From positions 86,222,626-86,286,625 of the forward strand of contig NC_092048.1 of NCBI RefSeq assembly GCF_003086295.3: a DNA stretch of 64,000 nt, written 5' to 3'. The notes beneath the pieces were generated by a model. It was not told where the DNA came from. It was given only the letters and a program-made list of their open reading frames with translations, and did no database searches. The position numbers were made by a program, and so were the translations under genes. How positions within the stretch are numbered: the first letter of the stretch is position 1; every line of letters begins with the position of its first letter. Of this stretch, positions 10,701 to 20,965 are shown piece after piece. Source of the DNA: Arachis hypogaea. Taxonomy: Eukaryota; Streptophyta; Magnoliopsida; Fabales; Fabaceae.

Positions 10701-13449
10701 TATGCTTACATTTTACAGTTTGACAGAAAAACCACAATCACGCAATGCCTTGCTATTTTAATTGACTATACAGGGAAAAAAGAAAGTTTTATGGGGAACA
10801 GCTCAATTGTTTATGCATCCTCGTTATATGCATGGTGCTGCTACTAGGTACGTATTTCATCAGATTTTCACATGTTTTTCTCATGTCAATTGGATGCATG
10901 TCTCACAAAATTAACTAATTTACAGCTCTGAGTTAGGCGTCTATGCATATGCTGCTACACAAGTGAAGAAGGCTATGGAAGTATATTTTCATAATATATA
11001 TATATAAAGAAGGTTAATTATGCTTTGAATTATTGTCCATTTTTCATATTTCAAATATGTTTCAGGCTACGCATTATTTGGGGGGAGAAAATTTTGTTTT
11101 CTGGGGTGGCCGTGAGGGTTATCAATCCCTTTTGAACACAGATATGGAACGAGAGCTTAATCATTTGGTGCGTAATCATCTTATTTAATTTGGTAATCAA
11201 GAAATGCATTGTAAAATGAAGTATAAAGATAGTAGAGTAAAAAATACAATTAGGTTTGGAGTGAAAAGCTTTGTAGGAAAATTCTAAGCACATGTTTCCA
11301 TCAAGAATGCCAATAATTTTTTCAAATAATATATTAGTGGTGTTTGCTTTTTTTAATCATTTTCATCCAATATATAGGCTAGGTTTTTTGAAGCTGCTGT
11401 TGCATATAAGAAGAAGATTGGATTCAATGGTAAGATACTAAAATTCCCAATAAGAAATATAATTTTTTGATAGTACTCTTATGTAATTCATTTTTATAAT
11501 TTAATGTCAGGGACTCTGTTGATCGAACCCAAGCCGCAGGAGCCTACAAAACATCAGTGTGCTTCTTACCTATGTATTCAGTTAGTAATTTTTCACATAT
11601 ATTTCTCGTAATTCAAACTTCTATTTATCCAGGTATGATTGGGATGCTGCAACCACATCTAACTTCTTGCGAAAATATGGACTTATAGGTAACATTTCAT
11701 TAGTTAATCCAAGATGGCCAAACCAAATAAATATGGACAAGTTCATATTATTATACTTGTTCTCCCTAATACCTTACATTCTACTTTTTTTTTTCTAATT
11801 TTTCATACATATTATCAATAATTATTGATGTTTGCTAGGAGAATTCAAACTCAACATTGAGTGCAATCATGCCACCTTATCCGGTCATAGGTGAATCTCT
11901 AATTTTATATTGTGATTACAACATTTGAGTTTATTTATCGTATTCTTACTTATATATTGTTATTTTTATAACTAAAATTGTGGTTATTGTATATGTTGAA
12001 GTTGTCACCATGAGCTTGAAACTGCAAGGATTAGTGGACTACTTGGTAATATTGATGCAAACACTGGTGATCCTCAAGTTGGTATGTATTAATTCTATTT
12101 TTATTTAAAAATATCGTACCACATATAGCACTCAAAGATAGATACATGCATTTTTGTTAAACTCCATGATATAAAGTTGAAATTTGAACGTATGCTTGTT
12201 TTTGTAGGATGGGATACAGATCAATTTCTTGTAGATATTCAAGAAGCAACAATGATTATGCTCAGTGTGGTCAGAAATGTATGCTAGTGCCTGTGCTTTA
12301 TAGACTATATCATGAAGTACTTCTTTGTTACAGAATTGTAATATCATCTGACTATTTCATGTATTTATGCTTCATTTGCTAGGGTGGAATTGCACCAGGT
12401 GGATTCAACTTTGATGCCAAATTGTGAGTGTGTGTGTGTGTGTTAAATTGATTCATATTTGTCAAATTGACTTGCTACAAACTAATTTGATATAAATCTT
12501 TGATGATGTCGTACATATTTTAATTTTTTTTAATTTCTTCCCTATAATGTTAGGCGAAGAGAGAGCACGGATGTTGAAGACTTATTCATTGCTCACATCA
12601 TCGGTATGGATACTATGGCCCGCGGCCTCAAGAACGTTGCTAAGTTAGTTGAGGTGATTTCTTTTTAACTTTCTGCTATATATGGCTCTCTTATAATAGA
12701 CAAATTTAATAGAGTCCTTTAAAAGCTTCTTTTTAGTATCTCCAGAAAATCAAACTAAATACATTTAGATATGTTGTCTTGAAGGATGGTGCTCTAGCTG
12801 AGCTTGTTCGGAAGAGATACCAGAGTTTTGACACTGAAATTGGTGCTCAAATAGAGGTATGCAATATAATATTCTTTATTAATTTCTTAATATCCTCTCT
12901 ATTCAATGCTTTTGATAGTAATCTTTAACTAAATCCTTATCAAAGGCTGGTAAAGCTGACTTTGACTTCTTGGAGAAGAAAGTTAAGGAATGGGGAGAAC
13001 CCAAGGTTGCTTCAGCTAAACAGGTAAATCCAAATAAACTTATATTTCATATTTAAAAGTATTCTACACAAGTAAAAATGTTGTATGTGCACAATGAATA
13101 AATAAATGTAATGTAAGAAAATAATTTTTTTATCTATAGTCCTATCTTAATAACTTAAGATCAGAATTAACACTCATTTCTAAGTATAATTCCCAAGAAG
13201 CAAGCAAATTTTCACCATTTGTATCATGCAATGTTGTATTCATTTTTATTTTAAGAATGAGCTAATTAGATTCTCATGTTTAATATGTTTAATATGTTAC
13301 TTAATAATTTATAAAATTTTATCAAAGTACATTGCGATTTTCAACCAATGATGATAACTCTATGTGCAACGATTCAAAAATATATTCTAATGTACATTTG
13401 TTCAATGTTGCAGGAGCTAGCTGAGATGATCCTCCAGTCTGCATTGTAA
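1952..13449 (+). CDS. Xylose isomerase, 20 coding exons, complete
   Basis: Interconverts D-xylose and D-xylulose in the secretory system. Exons: 1952-2011, 2104-2205, 2582-2656, 2757-2886, 2978-3069, 3276-3332, 10774-10847, 10926-10980, 11066-11167, 11378-11429, 11511-11556, 11633-11688, 11839-11890, 12002-12081, 12208-12278, 12383-12423, 12554-12653, 12785-12856, 12946-13023, 13414-13449. They sum to 1431 nt (476 aa plus stop), with GT-AG borders and no frame break. Residues 1-20 ([20 protein letters not shown]) form a signal peptide. [10 protein letters not shown] holds catalytic H141 and D144; WGGREGY is at 228-234; LIEPKPQEP holds ligand E272 and K274; IECNH holds E308 and H311; D336, D347, D349 and D379 complete the two-metal site. 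Length matches the plant family (about 477 aa). No residue is missing, so it should be functional. The start is fixed by the signal peptide. Confidence 0.97.
4676..4766. repeat. (AAT)n microsatellite
   Basis: About 30 uninterrupted copies of the AAT trinucleotide inside intron 6. A long perfect tract like this is usually polymorphic. Confidence 0.95.
5480..5785. repeat. Degenerate tandem repeat rich in CAATCGATTG palindromes
   Basis: Variants of CAATCGATTG and CAATTGATTG recur across this stretch. Between about 5645 and 5785 two adjacent units of about 65 bp can be aligned; each begins 'agcaatatgg' and runs through '.attttca.aattcaat'. It abuts the left arm of the inverted repeat at 5761, and the two may belong to one element. 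Confidence 0.65.
5761..6633. repeat. Long inverted repeat in intron 6
   Basis: The left arm (about 5761-5916) is matched in reverse complement by the right arm (about 6490-6633). Both arms read, from the outside in: a GATTGAATTGTG-like end, GCGTTATATATTACGTC, a CTCGTGTTTATAA-like block, then ATCTTATCTTTAAAATTCTA. The match is imperfect but continuous over about 140 bp, with a loop of roughly 570 bp. This could be a foldback or MITE-like element. In the intron transcript it would form a long hairpin. I found no clear target duplication. Confidence 0.7.
7214..8620. mobile_element. Mutator-like non-autonomous element (Pack-MULE structure)
   Basis: The element starts 'gagtaaataaccattt' and ends with the reverse complement of 'gagtaaatagatattt'. 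Related inverted sequence continues inward for more than 100 bp on each side (about 7214-7390 and 8500-8620). The flanks carry the 8-bp direct repeat AGTTATAA (7206-7213 and 8622-8629), extendable to 9 bp with one mismatch, as expected for Mutator-like insertion. A diverged copy of the flanking sequence at 10129-10291 has no insertion, which confirms the borders. There is no transposase; the interior holds a host-gene fragment at 7745-8063. Confidence 0.8.
7745..8063 (-). pseudogene. Captured fragment of a GOST/LUSTR-type seven-transmembrane protein gene
   Basis: On the minus strand one frame reads through about 83 codons, with peptides such as [31 protein letters not shown] and [10 protein letters not shown], then IISGRTV followed by TGA where the family has Trp. 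The same frame resumes as [14 protein letters not shown]. From memory of the family, plant lung-seven-transmembrane receptor/GOST proteins carry this luminal segment just before their first membrane helix. The stop, the lack of the rest of the gene and the position inside a transposon make it a captured, non-functional fragment. The family call is from recall. Confidence 0.65.
8622..10291. repeat. Pair of diverged direct repeats (8622-8790 and 10129-10291)
   Basis: Both copies read TTATAATGACTTA, then a diverged stretch, AATATGCA.TAAAT, CAAGAATAACA, and CTAATTAATTTTGC, ending near 'catatca'. They lie about 1.5 kb apart in the same orientation, and the Mutator-like element interrupted the left copy at its start. 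Between them, at about 9497-9514, the minus strand reads TGGTATCAATGCCACAAG. This resembles an initiator-tRNA primer-binding site, so the block may be an old minus-sense LTR element. That interpretation is weak; the repeat itself is clear. Confidence 0.6.
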
Positions 13450-13700
13450 AAAAGTAGAAAGCATTATCGATGTGACTAAAATGGGCATGGATTCTGTTTC
13501 TGTTTGTTCTTCAATTAGAAATAGCTTAGCAATCAGCATAGTGGGTAGTTTTAGAGAAACAAAATGTTATGTTTAAGATGCATTCTTCAACCTTGGCAAG
13601 ACCTATTAGTTTTCACTCAGGAATGATGCTATGTTAGTAACTTCATGTGAATCCTAGTCCTTAAAATAATTCAGTAAACTAGGTATCTATTTTATTTTAT
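13450..13700 (+). terminator. 3' untranslated region of the xylose isomerase gene
   Basis: After the stop codon at 13447-13449 the sequence stays moderately T-rich with no further ORF. A loose polyadenylation-type context (taaaataatt) lies near 13665. The exact cleavage site cannot be read from the sequence. Confidence 0.4.
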
Positions 13701-14930
13701 ATCTATATCTATACCTCTATTATTATCATATGTCTTTATCTATCTATAATGAGGATTCTCCTTTATTAGTGTCCAAATTTTTTCTCCCTAAAAGTCATGT
13801 TTATATGCTTAAATCACTTTTATGTTTTTTTATTATTATACAAATTTAATTAAAAATTTGACTAATAGATTTGAAAATTCACGAAAATAAATATAAGTCA
13901 AAACTTCTAGAAAAATAGTAGCTAATTCTATACTAAATGTTTCTCAAAATATTATATTAATGGTTAAAATAATTTTAAATCTGTAAATTGATTAAGATTT
14001 ATTTAGAAATTACAATAGATTTTCGTAGAAACGAACGCTTCTCCGTCATATTTTTATTAAGAAAATTGTTTTCATCCCTTTTGTATCTCCATCATGCATG
14101 GATCCCAACTTATCAATCTTTGTGGGAGAGACAAATATCTAATAATATAAAAAATAAAAGATAACACAATATAATCAAATATGGTCTAACTTAAAAGATA
14201 AAAATCTATAATTCAATCACTAAAAGATATGAAATTCAAAATACAAAAGAAAAATCCATCCATGCATTTCAATTCCAAACCATGTTAAACATGTAAACTT
14301 TTTCATGTATTGTCAATCAAGCTTTTTTAGTAGTATTGTTGTAATTCTATATTAATAAAACCAATAATAATTAGAATTTTAATATTAGATTTATATATAA
14401 ATAGAATCAAGAGTTATATTATAATTTTACAGGTCATAGGAGCATATCTCTATTGGGTAAGGACCTCTCCTCTTGTCCATGTCTCTACTTATTCGGCGAG
14501 ACAATTCTCCTCATGGAGACATAACAAATTTCCATTTTGGCAGTTTCTTTTGTACCATTCTTAAGTCTATTCTTGTAATACATTAAACTCACTAAAAGAA
14601 TTGTTCATTTAAATAGACTTTTAAATATACGTCATCATATGAGTTATTGTAAAAGTGTTCATCAAGAAGACATTGTCTTGAAAGCTTCATAAATAATTTC
14701 ATAACTCATTTGAGCATTCTGAACCATGAAGTAAGACGTTAAAAAATGAGATAGAATAAATACATTATTTATGGTATAGACACAGATTGTAACAATTACT
14801 TTTTTTTCACTGTCTTACAAATCTTGTCTACACAAAAAATGAGATACTTAAAAATGTTTTTCGGTTTTAGTGAGAATGAAATGCGTTCAAATATTTCATA
14901 ATGTATCATATATTTCATAATGTATCATGG
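13701..14930. other. AT-rich intergenic stretch, no gene seen
   Basis: Very AT-rich DNA with no supported ORF or RNA gene on either strand. A short direct duplication of 'atttcataatgtatcat' lies around 14895-14930. Confidence 0.6.
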
Positions 14931-15443
14931 TGATGCCTAGGCATCTTTAGTTGTTTTTAGATTTTTTTTAATTAGTTTTCTTATATTTAAATCAATGTTC
15001 TTGTGTTTTTAGTAAAGTTGTGATGATTAATTATATGTTTGGAGTTATGTTAAAATGATTGTGTTTTTAGGGTATAATTAAGTAAATTAGGATGAAATTT
15101 AGAAGAAAACACAAGTGCATTTGAAAGGAAGTGGTACCCAGCGCATTATCCCCAAGCCTAGCCCCCAACTCAACCATTCCAGTGCCTTTGTGCCTAGGAG
15201 AAGGCAAACTGGGCACCAACTCCAGCGAGTGGTGCCCAGCGCCCCTTCAGCCAAGCTGGATGCCCAAACATCAAGCCCAGCTCCCAACCAAGGACGCCCA
15301 ACGCTAAGTACCAATTCAACTCCTACGAAGCTCTAAATTCAATTCAAGATTCAAGATTTATATAATTAGTTAGCAACCATATTTTCTAAAAAGGTAAGAT
15401 TTGGTTGTTAGGATTTAGATTAGATTAGATTTGAATTTGAATA
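14931..15443 (+). mobile_element. Possible LTR fragment with a GC-rich tract
   Basis: It starts TGATGCCTAGGCATC, a plausible Athila-type LTR start. At 15125-15310 it contains a GC-rich block with recurring GTGCCCAGCGC-like words that differs sharply in composition from its surroundings. It is cut at 15444 by the TGTAACACCC end of another LTR. The open frames in the GC block on both strands look like composition effects. No second LTR, PBS or target duplication was found. Confidence 0.35.
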
Positions 15444-15527
15444 TGTAACACCCTATTATCCTAAGCCTTACCCCTAGCCGTAAAGTAAAGGATAACTAAG
15501 TGCCATAATAGTTCTAAGGCTAATACG

Positions 15528-15581
<54 letters not shown>

Positions 15582-15647
15582 AATAATGCTCAAAAACAGA
15601 GATATAAAAGTGTAACATTTACACAAAACCAACAGCGTAAAGGATAC
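15444..15647 (-). mobile_element. Terminal piece of a Tekay/Del-like LTR
   Basis: It begins TGTAACACCCTATTATCC and continues with CCTAAGCCTTACCCCTAGCC. This is the reverse complement of the usual right end of chromovirus LTRs and closely matches the inverted sequence ending at 53137 (GGCTAGAGGTAGGGCTTAGG...). It is interrupted after about 200 bp by the Tat element at 15648. It contains an (AT)25 tract at 15530-15579. Confidence 0.6.
15530..15579. repeat. (AT)n microsatellite
   Basis: About 25 uninterrupted AT dinucleotides within the LTR fragment. Confidence 0.95.
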
Positions 15648-16171
15648 TGATCTTGCTTGCGAAATCAAGGTGTTAACCGAGTTATATCCTCAGAGGCTGG
15701 GTATCCAACTCTTGAGTCCGAGCTTTTCCTTTTTATGGTGATGTGAAAGTATGAGCAATGAAGAGGAGGGGAGTGTACCTGCAAAGGCACTCCGAAACTT
15801 AAGTCAGTATATTATTTTATTCGAAATCTACCGAAAAAGAACACTTTACCTTGCTTTATATATGGTCGGCCATCGGTCCGTTATGCTTTTGTCATTTAAA
15901 GTCGTTCATCAAGAGTGGAGATAACGTATTTCTACTTTCATACTGTTGCATTGTCGGTTATATTTGACTGTCTTATGACTCATGAAGAGATGAGCTTATA
16001 ACGGACTATGTCGAGTTTATAGCTCATGAACGGTGAGTCCATAATGGGCAAATGCCGAGTTATAGCTCGTGAATGATAGGTTCACAACGGATTATGCCGA
16101 GTTATAGCTCATGAATGGTAAATTCATAACGGAGCATGCTGAGTTATAGCTCATTTGTTATGACCATATCA
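15648..16171 (-). repeat. Tat element 3' LTR
   Basis: Runs from TGATCTTGC to CCATATCA in plus orientation (TG...CA ends). It matches 32797-32930 joined to 43948-44270 almost throughout, with scattered substitutions. Adjacent at 16172-16185 the minus strand has the purine-rich run AAGCTTGGGGGC..., a good polypurine tract directly before the LTR. The LTR contains recurring 'gccgagttatagctcatgaa' phrases. Confidence 0.85.
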
Positions 16172-16589
16172 CAGCCCCCAAGCTTAGCCTGGAGAGTTTT
16201 TAATGAAGCAGGTTGAGCTTATCGAGGAGTTATAACTCGGTGGGAGAGTTTACTGAGTGAGCTCCCAGTTCAACATAGTTCATTTAAAACTTCTCTATGC
16301 GTGACGTGGATAGTGGGGCGTTGTTTTGGTGAGGAGAGAGAGAGGGAGTAATAGGTCATTAAATTTTCTTATCTTTCCAAAGCAACTGCATCTTTTGATG
16401 TGATTGATGAAACAGTTACTTTTTCAATGTGGTTAAGTTAGTGGTTTGGAAGCTTAGTTGCTTATCCCTGACCCTTGGTGTTTCTCCTTTGAAAAGAGAA
16501 TGAGTAAAAGAGGTATGCATGCTATTTCTTTTGTTTTGTAACTTATCATCTTCTTCTCCCTTCTTTGTTTTTTGCTTCTGGGTTGGGTA
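16172..16589. other. Tat 3' region between LTR and antisense gene
   Basis: Apart from the polypurine tract at its left edge this is non-coding. It lies immediately upstream of the plus-strand ORF at 16590 and, by position, would have to contain that gene's promoter. I see no certain core promoter element. Confidence 0.4.
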
Positions 16590-18435
16590 ATGGGGTTTGA
16601 AAAAGAGAAGAAAGGGGGGATTGACTGGTCCTATGACTGGGTTAATGAGGATGTTAAGGGTCGTATATCTCTGTTTCGGGATGATGCGGCTGTGAGGGAA
16701 ATTGATGCTGGCAGAATCGTTAGGCCTGGGTTTGAGGTTCAGGTCGAGTTGCTGCCATGTAGCAGTGAGGATAGGGTTTACCATAGGGGGCAGGGGTTTG
16801 AGTATTTTTATATGCATAGTTGTGTTTTGGAAGAACTGAGGGTGAGGCTGCCATTTACAGAGTTTGAATGTCAAGTTTTGAAGCAGTTAAACTGTGCTCC
16901 TGCCATTTACAGAGTTTGAATGTCAAGTTTTGAAGCAGTTAAACTGTGCTCCTTCACAATTGCACCCTAATGGTTGAGCGTTTTTGCATTGTTTCGAAAT
17001 ATTGATGGAATTTCTTGAGGAGGATCCTTCTGTGGATTTGTTTTTTTTCTTTATTCCAAGCCAAAGAAGTTTGGAAGGGGGATTGGGTTAATCTAAATAG
17101 TACACCTAGTTTTGGTATCTTTAAATTGTATAAGTCTTCCTTCAAGGACTTTAAAGAGATGTATGTTAAGGTGAGGAATGTTGAAAAAGAGTTTCCATTT
17201 TATATAGACGAGTTTTTGGCTGAGAGGTTTCCACTTGGGTGGTGCTCGGAACCTCAGAATATACTCGGGGCCGAGGTCATAACCCCGAGGAATGTGTGTA
17301 TTATAGAGTTTTTGGTGGAACAAATTGATCGGAAAGATTTGATCTCGATGTTTGAACTGTTAAAGTGGGAGGAGAATAGGGCTGCTGTGGTAGATTATAT
17401 GGGTGAGTTGTGTTTATGTGTGAATGAGTTATTTTGTGTACTTTTGAGCTTTACTCAGTTGCCATTTTGTTTGTTTGAATCTACATGTGGTAAATATCCT
17501 GGGGTGTCTGCTGCTTCACTGAGGTCACGTTTTAAGAGTAAGAATCTGGAGAAGGAGGTGTCATCTTCTAATCGTGAAAAAGGTGGTGGAGTTGGGGAGG
17601 TTAATCAACCTCGTCAGGGACGGAGGAAGGTGATTGCTAAGAAAAGAAAATCGAGTGTGGTTGATGTGTCCGAGGATACTAGCGACCGAGAACAAAAGGT
17701 TTCTGTGGAGGAGATTCAAACTTTTGTTGGGAATCAGAAAAAGCTGCATGAGATGACCGAGCATAGCGAGGGATTGACTGTGTGGGGGAAGGAGTATCCT
17801 TACATGGCTGTTGCCGATGAGCATTGTCAGTCTAAAGCTGACGTATCATTAGCTAATGAGGTTGGAGAGGTAGCTGTTGGTCAGTATATGCAGGTAAGGT
17901 CATTTTTTATTGTGTTATGCTTGTTTATGTTTGTTGGGAATTTTGATATATATATTTTTTTGTGTTTTTGTAGGTGGTTGGTTTGACGTTAGCTAGTTTA
18001 GGTCGTAGTCAGGAGTTGAAGCACAAGAAGGTGTTGGTGGAGAACAATGAGGTTTTGTTGTTGAAAGAGGAGTTGAGTAAGTCTAAGGGTTCTGTTTCTG
18101 ATCTCCAGAACAAGTTGGCTGAAACTGAAAAGCAATTGAAGGAGACAAAAGAGAACTATGCCAATGATGTGGAAGATTTGAAGAAGAAGGAAGCGAACCT
18201 GGCGAGCATGGAAGCTCGGCTGATTGAGGTGACTGCTAAGCTTAAGGAAATGGAAAAGAAAAAGAGTGATGAAATCTTAGATTCGTTTGTTGAAGGTTTT
18301 GAGAGGGCGTCTTTACAAGCGAAGTTTATTTTGCCTGATGCTGATCTTTCTAAGCTAGATCCTGGGAAGATTGTTCGAGATGGCAAAATGGTTGAAGATG
18401 ATGGCGTTGCCGAGGATGAGGCAGAGAATGTTTAA
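16590..18435 (+). pseudogene. Antisense gene of the Tat element, disrupted
   Basis: This plus-strand reading lies opposite to gag-pol, between integrase and the 3' LTR, where Grande- and Retand-type elements carry an antisense ORF. The first part (ATG 16590) has MGFEKEKKGGIDWSYDW and IVRPGFEVQVELLP. The middle (about 17040-17400) has FFSLFQAKEVWKGDWVNLNS and FPFYIDEFLAERFPLGW, wording seen in plant proteins annotated as putative transposon or gag-like. The last part (17974-18435) is a long coiled coil (about 18040-18260, heptads rich in K, E and L) with an acidic tail. An intron fits at 17895-17973 (GTAAGG donor, TTTTTGTAG acceptor), joining ...GQYMQ to VVGLTLA. A 52-bp duplication at 16849-16952 shifts the frame and TGA at 16975-16977 breaks it again, so this copy is dead. 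Its function is unknown. Confidence 0.65.
16849..16952. repeat. 52-bp perfect tandem duplication
   Basis: Two adjacent units, 16849-16900 and 16901-16952, are identical, each starting 'tgccatttacagagtttg'. Because 52 is not a multiple of three it puts the antisense Tat gene out of frame. Confidence 0.95.
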
Positions 18436-18953
18436 TGTGTTTATTGTAATTTTGTTTTTTATGTGTAGTTTTGTTTATGCTTGGATGCTTTTTGAAAAAC
18501 TGATGGGTGAATGCTATTTGGTAGTTGCTGAACAATTTGATAGCTATTTTGTAGCTTGTTAATAGAATTTGTTTGAGTTGTTGTTAATTTGTGGCCGATT
18601 TGGATTTTAAATGTTTCATAGGCCTTTGCGTGATTGAAGGGAATTTTCTGATAAGAATATTCCTGATTGCTGATTTATTATCGGATTGAAATTAGGGGAG
18701 GATATTTGTTATTTTGTTTGAAACGATAGATGAAACTGTATGTGTGATTGTTATTGCAAAAGCAAACATTGGAGTAATGTATTGAGAAAATTGTTATCAA
18801 GGGGAATGAAGTAAATCATATACTAATATTGGTAATTCTTTGGATACAAAGGTTCAGGTAGGCAAGCCTCGTTAAAACCTCTCCAAGCAAAACCCATTGG
18901 GGATAAAATCTTGGTAGTAGGAAAAAGAGTACTAGCCTGTCCCTGAGTTTTAA
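18436..18953. other. Tat spacer between antisense gene and pol, no gene seen
   Basis: The two convergent reading units end on either side of this stretch: the plus-strand gene at 18435 and the minus-strand pol at 18954. It is AT-rich and I see no ORF of note. It should contain the 3' ends of both transcripts. Confidence 0.5.
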
Positions 18954-20104
18954 CTATAGAATTTCTTTAAGGAGGCTACATTCCAAGTGTTGGGTAGGAC
19001 TGTACCGGTTAGAGTTTCGAGTTTATATGCTCCATTGCCGAGGACTTATGTGACTCGATATGGGCCCTCCCAGTTTGCGGCGAGCTTGCCATGGGATGGT
19101 GGTCATCGGGCGAGTTCTGTCTTTCGAACGACCAAATCTCCCTTGTTGAATGTTCGACTTCTTACCGATTTATTGTAGTGCCGAGATATTGTTTGCTGTG
19201 CGGCGCATTGTCTCAGTGTTGCTATATCTCGGATTTCTTCAATGATATCTAATTCGGTGCACCGAGCTTCATTGTGGTCGACGAGCTGTGTCCTAATTGA
19301 GCTTTGGAAGATTTCTAGTGGTATCATTGCTTCAGAGCCATAGACAAGTCGAAATGATGTCTCTTTTGTTGATGATTGGGGTGTTGTGTTGTATCCCCAT
19401 AGGACTTCAGGTATGAGGTTGGCCCATAGCCCTTTTGCGTCATCCAGCTTCTTCTTAAGTGCGTGCAAGATCACTTTGTTCGCTGCTTCTGCTAGTCCGT
19501 TCGTCTGAGGATGTTCAACAGAGGCGAAATGCTGTTTGATTTTGAGATTCTGTAAAAAAGATTGGAACTTTTGATCGGCAAACTGGCGACCATTGTCAGT
19601 TATGATATGATGAGGAATGCCAAAACGGCAAATAATGTTCTTCCAAACAAAGGATATCATTTGTTGCGATGTTATTTTAGCTAACGGTTGAGCTTCGATC
19701 CATTTTGAAAAGTAGTCAATGGCGACTATTAGAAATTTTACCTGGCCCGGCGCCGTAGGGAACGGGCCGAGAATGTCTAGTCCCCATTGGTGGAAAGGCC
19801 ATGTGATGTCACTATGATGCATATCCTCAGCTGGAATGTGGATGGTAGGGGCGTGCTTCTGGCAATTGATACAGGCCCTGACCTTGTTTTCACTGTCTTG
19901 CTTCAGTGATGGCCAGAAGAAACCAGCGCAGAGGATTTTGGATGAAAGGCTCCGAGCTCCTGTGTGTGTTCCGCAGATCCCCTCATGTGCTTCTGACAGT
20001 GCTATTTCTGCTTCAGATCTGCTGAGACATTTGAGTAAAAGATGAGTATATCCTCGTCTGTATAAGGCTCCGTTAAGTAATGTAAAGAAGGTGGCTTGTC
20101 TTCA
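18954..20104 (-). pseudogene. Tat integrase
   Basis: The minus-strand frame carries an N-terminal zinc-binding region (EAHEGICGTHTGARSL... then ACINCQKHAP, the HHCC pattern). The catalytic core follows with D in GLDILGPFP, D in ITDNGRQF and E in NGLAEAANK, so all three acidic residues are present. The C-terminal part has PHTWNVASLKKFY-like wording (here LPNTWNVASLKKFYS), ending at the stop at 18954-18956. The enzyme would insert element cDNA into the genome. TGA at 20102-20104 separates it from RNase H, and further stops at 19103 and near 19050 break the C-terminus, so this copy is inactive. Confidence 0.88.
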
Positions 20105-20965
20105 GAACCTTTTGACATTCTCGACGGTCTCTGGAATGTGTGATGTTTGTAGATAGTTTATGAAATCTGTTCGCCAATCACTTTCCTGAGTAACACTTAG
20201 CACATTTGTTAGGTCAATGCTAGGAGAGTTTATAGTAAATTGATGCAATGTAGATATCTCGGACTGAGTACTGCCGAGCTTAGATAAAATATCAGCTCTT
20301 TGGTTTTGTTCTCTTGGAATGTGTTGTATTTCAAATTCTTTAAATTGTGAAATCAAATTTTTTACTAATAATAAATATTTGGATAGAAGGGAGTCTCTTA
20401 CTTGAAACTGGTCGTTTACCTGTTGAACAACCAACAAGGAGTCACAATATACCTTGATTGTGTATATTTGAAGTTCTAAACAAAGCTGAAGTCCTGCGAC
20501 CAGGGCTTCATACTCGGATTGGTTGTTGTTGGCCTTAAAAGATAGGTGTAATGAGTGCTCGAGGACAGTACCATTTTCGGCTTCGAGTCGTATTCCAGCG
20601 CCACATCCTTCTTTGTTGGATGAGCCATCTATGTATAGAGTCCATTGTTTTGTGTGGTCCTCCTCCGAGGGTATCGTAAGTTCTGCAATAAAGTCGGCTA
20701 AAAACTGTGATTTTATTGCCCCTCTGGATTGATATCTGATGTCGAACTCGGACAGTTCGATTGACCACTTTATAAGTCTTCCTGCAATGTCCGGCTTATG
20801 TAGTACTTGTCGTAGTGGATGATCTGTCTTGACATTGATGACATGACTTTGAAAATAAAGTCGGAGTCTTCGTGCTGAGAAGACTAATGCTAAGGCCAGC
20901 TTCTCTATTCTCGGATAATTAAGCTTGGCATTGTGGAGTGTTTTGCTGACGAAGTAGACCGGTTG
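20105..20965 (-). pseudogene. Tat RNase H plus second archaeal-type RNase H
   Basis: Just after the stop at 20966-20968 comes the usual gypsy RNase H (PVYFVSKTLHNAKLNYPRIEK... KTDHPLRQVL). It is followed by a second domain starting WTLYIDGSSNKEGCGAG with NNNQSEYEALVAGLQL, YCDSLLVVQQV and QRADILSK. The D-E-D-D catalytic set of an archaeal-like RNase H is present in order (about 20650-20290). Having both domains is diagnostic of the Tat lineage. RNase H removes RNA from the RNA-DNA hybrid during reverse transcription. The frame is open through both domains; the flanking stops disconnect it from RT and integrase. Confidence 0.87.

Larger units (their letters stand above)
3333..10773 (+). other. 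Giant intron 6 of the xylose isomerase gene
   Basis: This 7441-bp intron separates exon 6 (ending ...ELQTQ) from exon 7 ([11 protein letters not shown]...), with a GT donor at 3333 and an acceptor 'tatacag' ending at 10773. The gene's other introns are much shorter, from under 100 bp to a few hundred. The intron is AT-rich and filled with repeats described separately: (AAT)n, CAATCGATTG-type repeats, an inverted repeat, a Mutator-like element and a direct-repeat pair. Between 3333 and 4670 I see only AT-rich DNA with no gene. Confidence 0.9.

Noticed and set aside
15099..15336. Open frames on both strands of the GC-rich tract
   Set aside because: Same-region openness on both strands reflects GC content. 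No domain or start context supports either.
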